Source of the DNA: JANPCX01 sp031431125
Lineage (GTDB): Bacteria > Pseudomonadota > Gammaproteobacteria > Burkholderiales > Burkholderiaceae_C
Assembly (NCBI GenBank): GCA_031431125.1
Contig: JANPCX010000005.1
Span: forward strand, 1 to 50,445
Direction: 5' to 3'
Length of the DNA: 50,445 nucleotides
Shown here: piece after piece, positions 50,307-50,445 of the stretch
How the letters are laid out: every line of letters starts with the position of its first letter
Numbering within the stretch: the first letter of the stretch is position 1
Notes under the pieces: model-generated
What the model was told of the DNA's origin: nothing
What the model saw: the letters and a program-made list of their open reading frames with translations, nothing else
The model's database searches: none
Program-made: the position numbers and the translations under genes

Positions 50307-50445
50307 CCTAGAAACGGCAGTTGACCGCTCATCTCCGCTGGCAACACCTGATGAACCCTAAGAATTCTTCACACGAGCCGCATCACCTCTTGGGTGAAAG
50401 CGCTACGCGCCCGATTGAGCCGCGCTGCGGCGTGCTGGCGGCGTT
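50307..50445. repeat. MITE-like element, copy 2, running off the window
   Basis: It begins CCTAGAAACGGCAGTTG, the same end as the element at 1715-1952, and the following 120 bp match that copy in reverse orientation at roughly 80 percent by eye (shared GAAAGCGCTACGC-like and CGTGCTGGCGGCGTT parts). The other end is outside the window. The 150 bp between the VOC gene and this element hold nothing recognised. Confidence 0.75.

Noticed and set aside
1..50445. CRISPR arrays, rRNA and tRNA genes
   Set aside because: No regularly spaced repeats and no cloverleaf or rRNA-like sequence was noticed on reading; a dedicated scan would be needed to exclude them fully.

Overview
This window is a GC-rich chromosomal segment. 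Gene content (C-P lyase operon, indolepyruvate oxidoreductase, LplT-PlsC fusion, YjjJ, DUF2189, MltA) and codon use suggest a betaproteobacterium, probably close to Comamonadaceae. That placement is inference from gene style only. No rRNA, tRNA or CRISPR array was seen.

Region 1 (1-1950) is an accessory edge: the 5' end of an IS3-type transposase, a decayed 3' fragment of a PhnZ-like HD gene, a ParE-type toxin-antitoxin pair, a DUF1045 (2H phosphoesterase) gene and a MITE-like repeat whose end supplies the stop codon of phnF.

Region 2 (1933-15281) is a phosphate-starvation block. It holds phnF, the phnGHIJ-phnO-like-phnKLM C-P lyase operon, an FMN-binding PPOX protein, a divergent phnC-phnD-phnE-HD oxygenase operon, and then a glycolipid-type glycosyltransferase with a PlcP-like phospholipase C. 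Pho-box-like 11-bp direct repeats precede phnG, phnC and the glycosyltransferase, with a weaker one before plcP. Together the genes would import and break down phosphonates and replace phospholipids with glycolipids when phosphate is short.

Region 3 (15282-17698) is 2.4 kb without a convincing gene: a palindromic dispersed repeat with a 15-G run, AT-rich DNA and a GC-rich orphan island.

Region 4 (17699-31301) is a compact eight-gene biosynthetic and export operon: fatty acyl-AMP ligase, acyl-CoA dehydrogenase homologue, acyl carrier protein, one-module NRPS (C-A-T-TE; the A-domain residues read as glycine-like and the TE has a cysteine nucleophile), SRPBCC protein, an MMPL/RND transporter fused through an internal signal-peptide-like segment to a LolA-like domain, an outer-membrane barrel-like protein and an Sfp-type phosphopantetheinyl transferase. 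The logical product is a desaturated N-acyl-glycine type lipid, or a cyclised derivative, exported across both membranes. I do not recognise it as a named pathway, and it is the best candidate for an undescribed system here.

Region 5 (31298-50445) is mostly housekeeping: XRE regulator, LplT-PlsC fusion, lipoprotein, YjjJ/HipA-like kinase (with a dispersed repeat inserted in frame), indolepyruvate ferredoxin oxidoreductase with a divergent Lrp-type regulator, DUF1203, PaiB-like, glycine-zipper lipoprotein, exported protein, CoA-transferase, DUF2189 membrane protein, adenylate cyclase-FHA protein, MltA, a tiny membrane protein and a VOC protein. A second copy of the first repeat family runs off the right edge.
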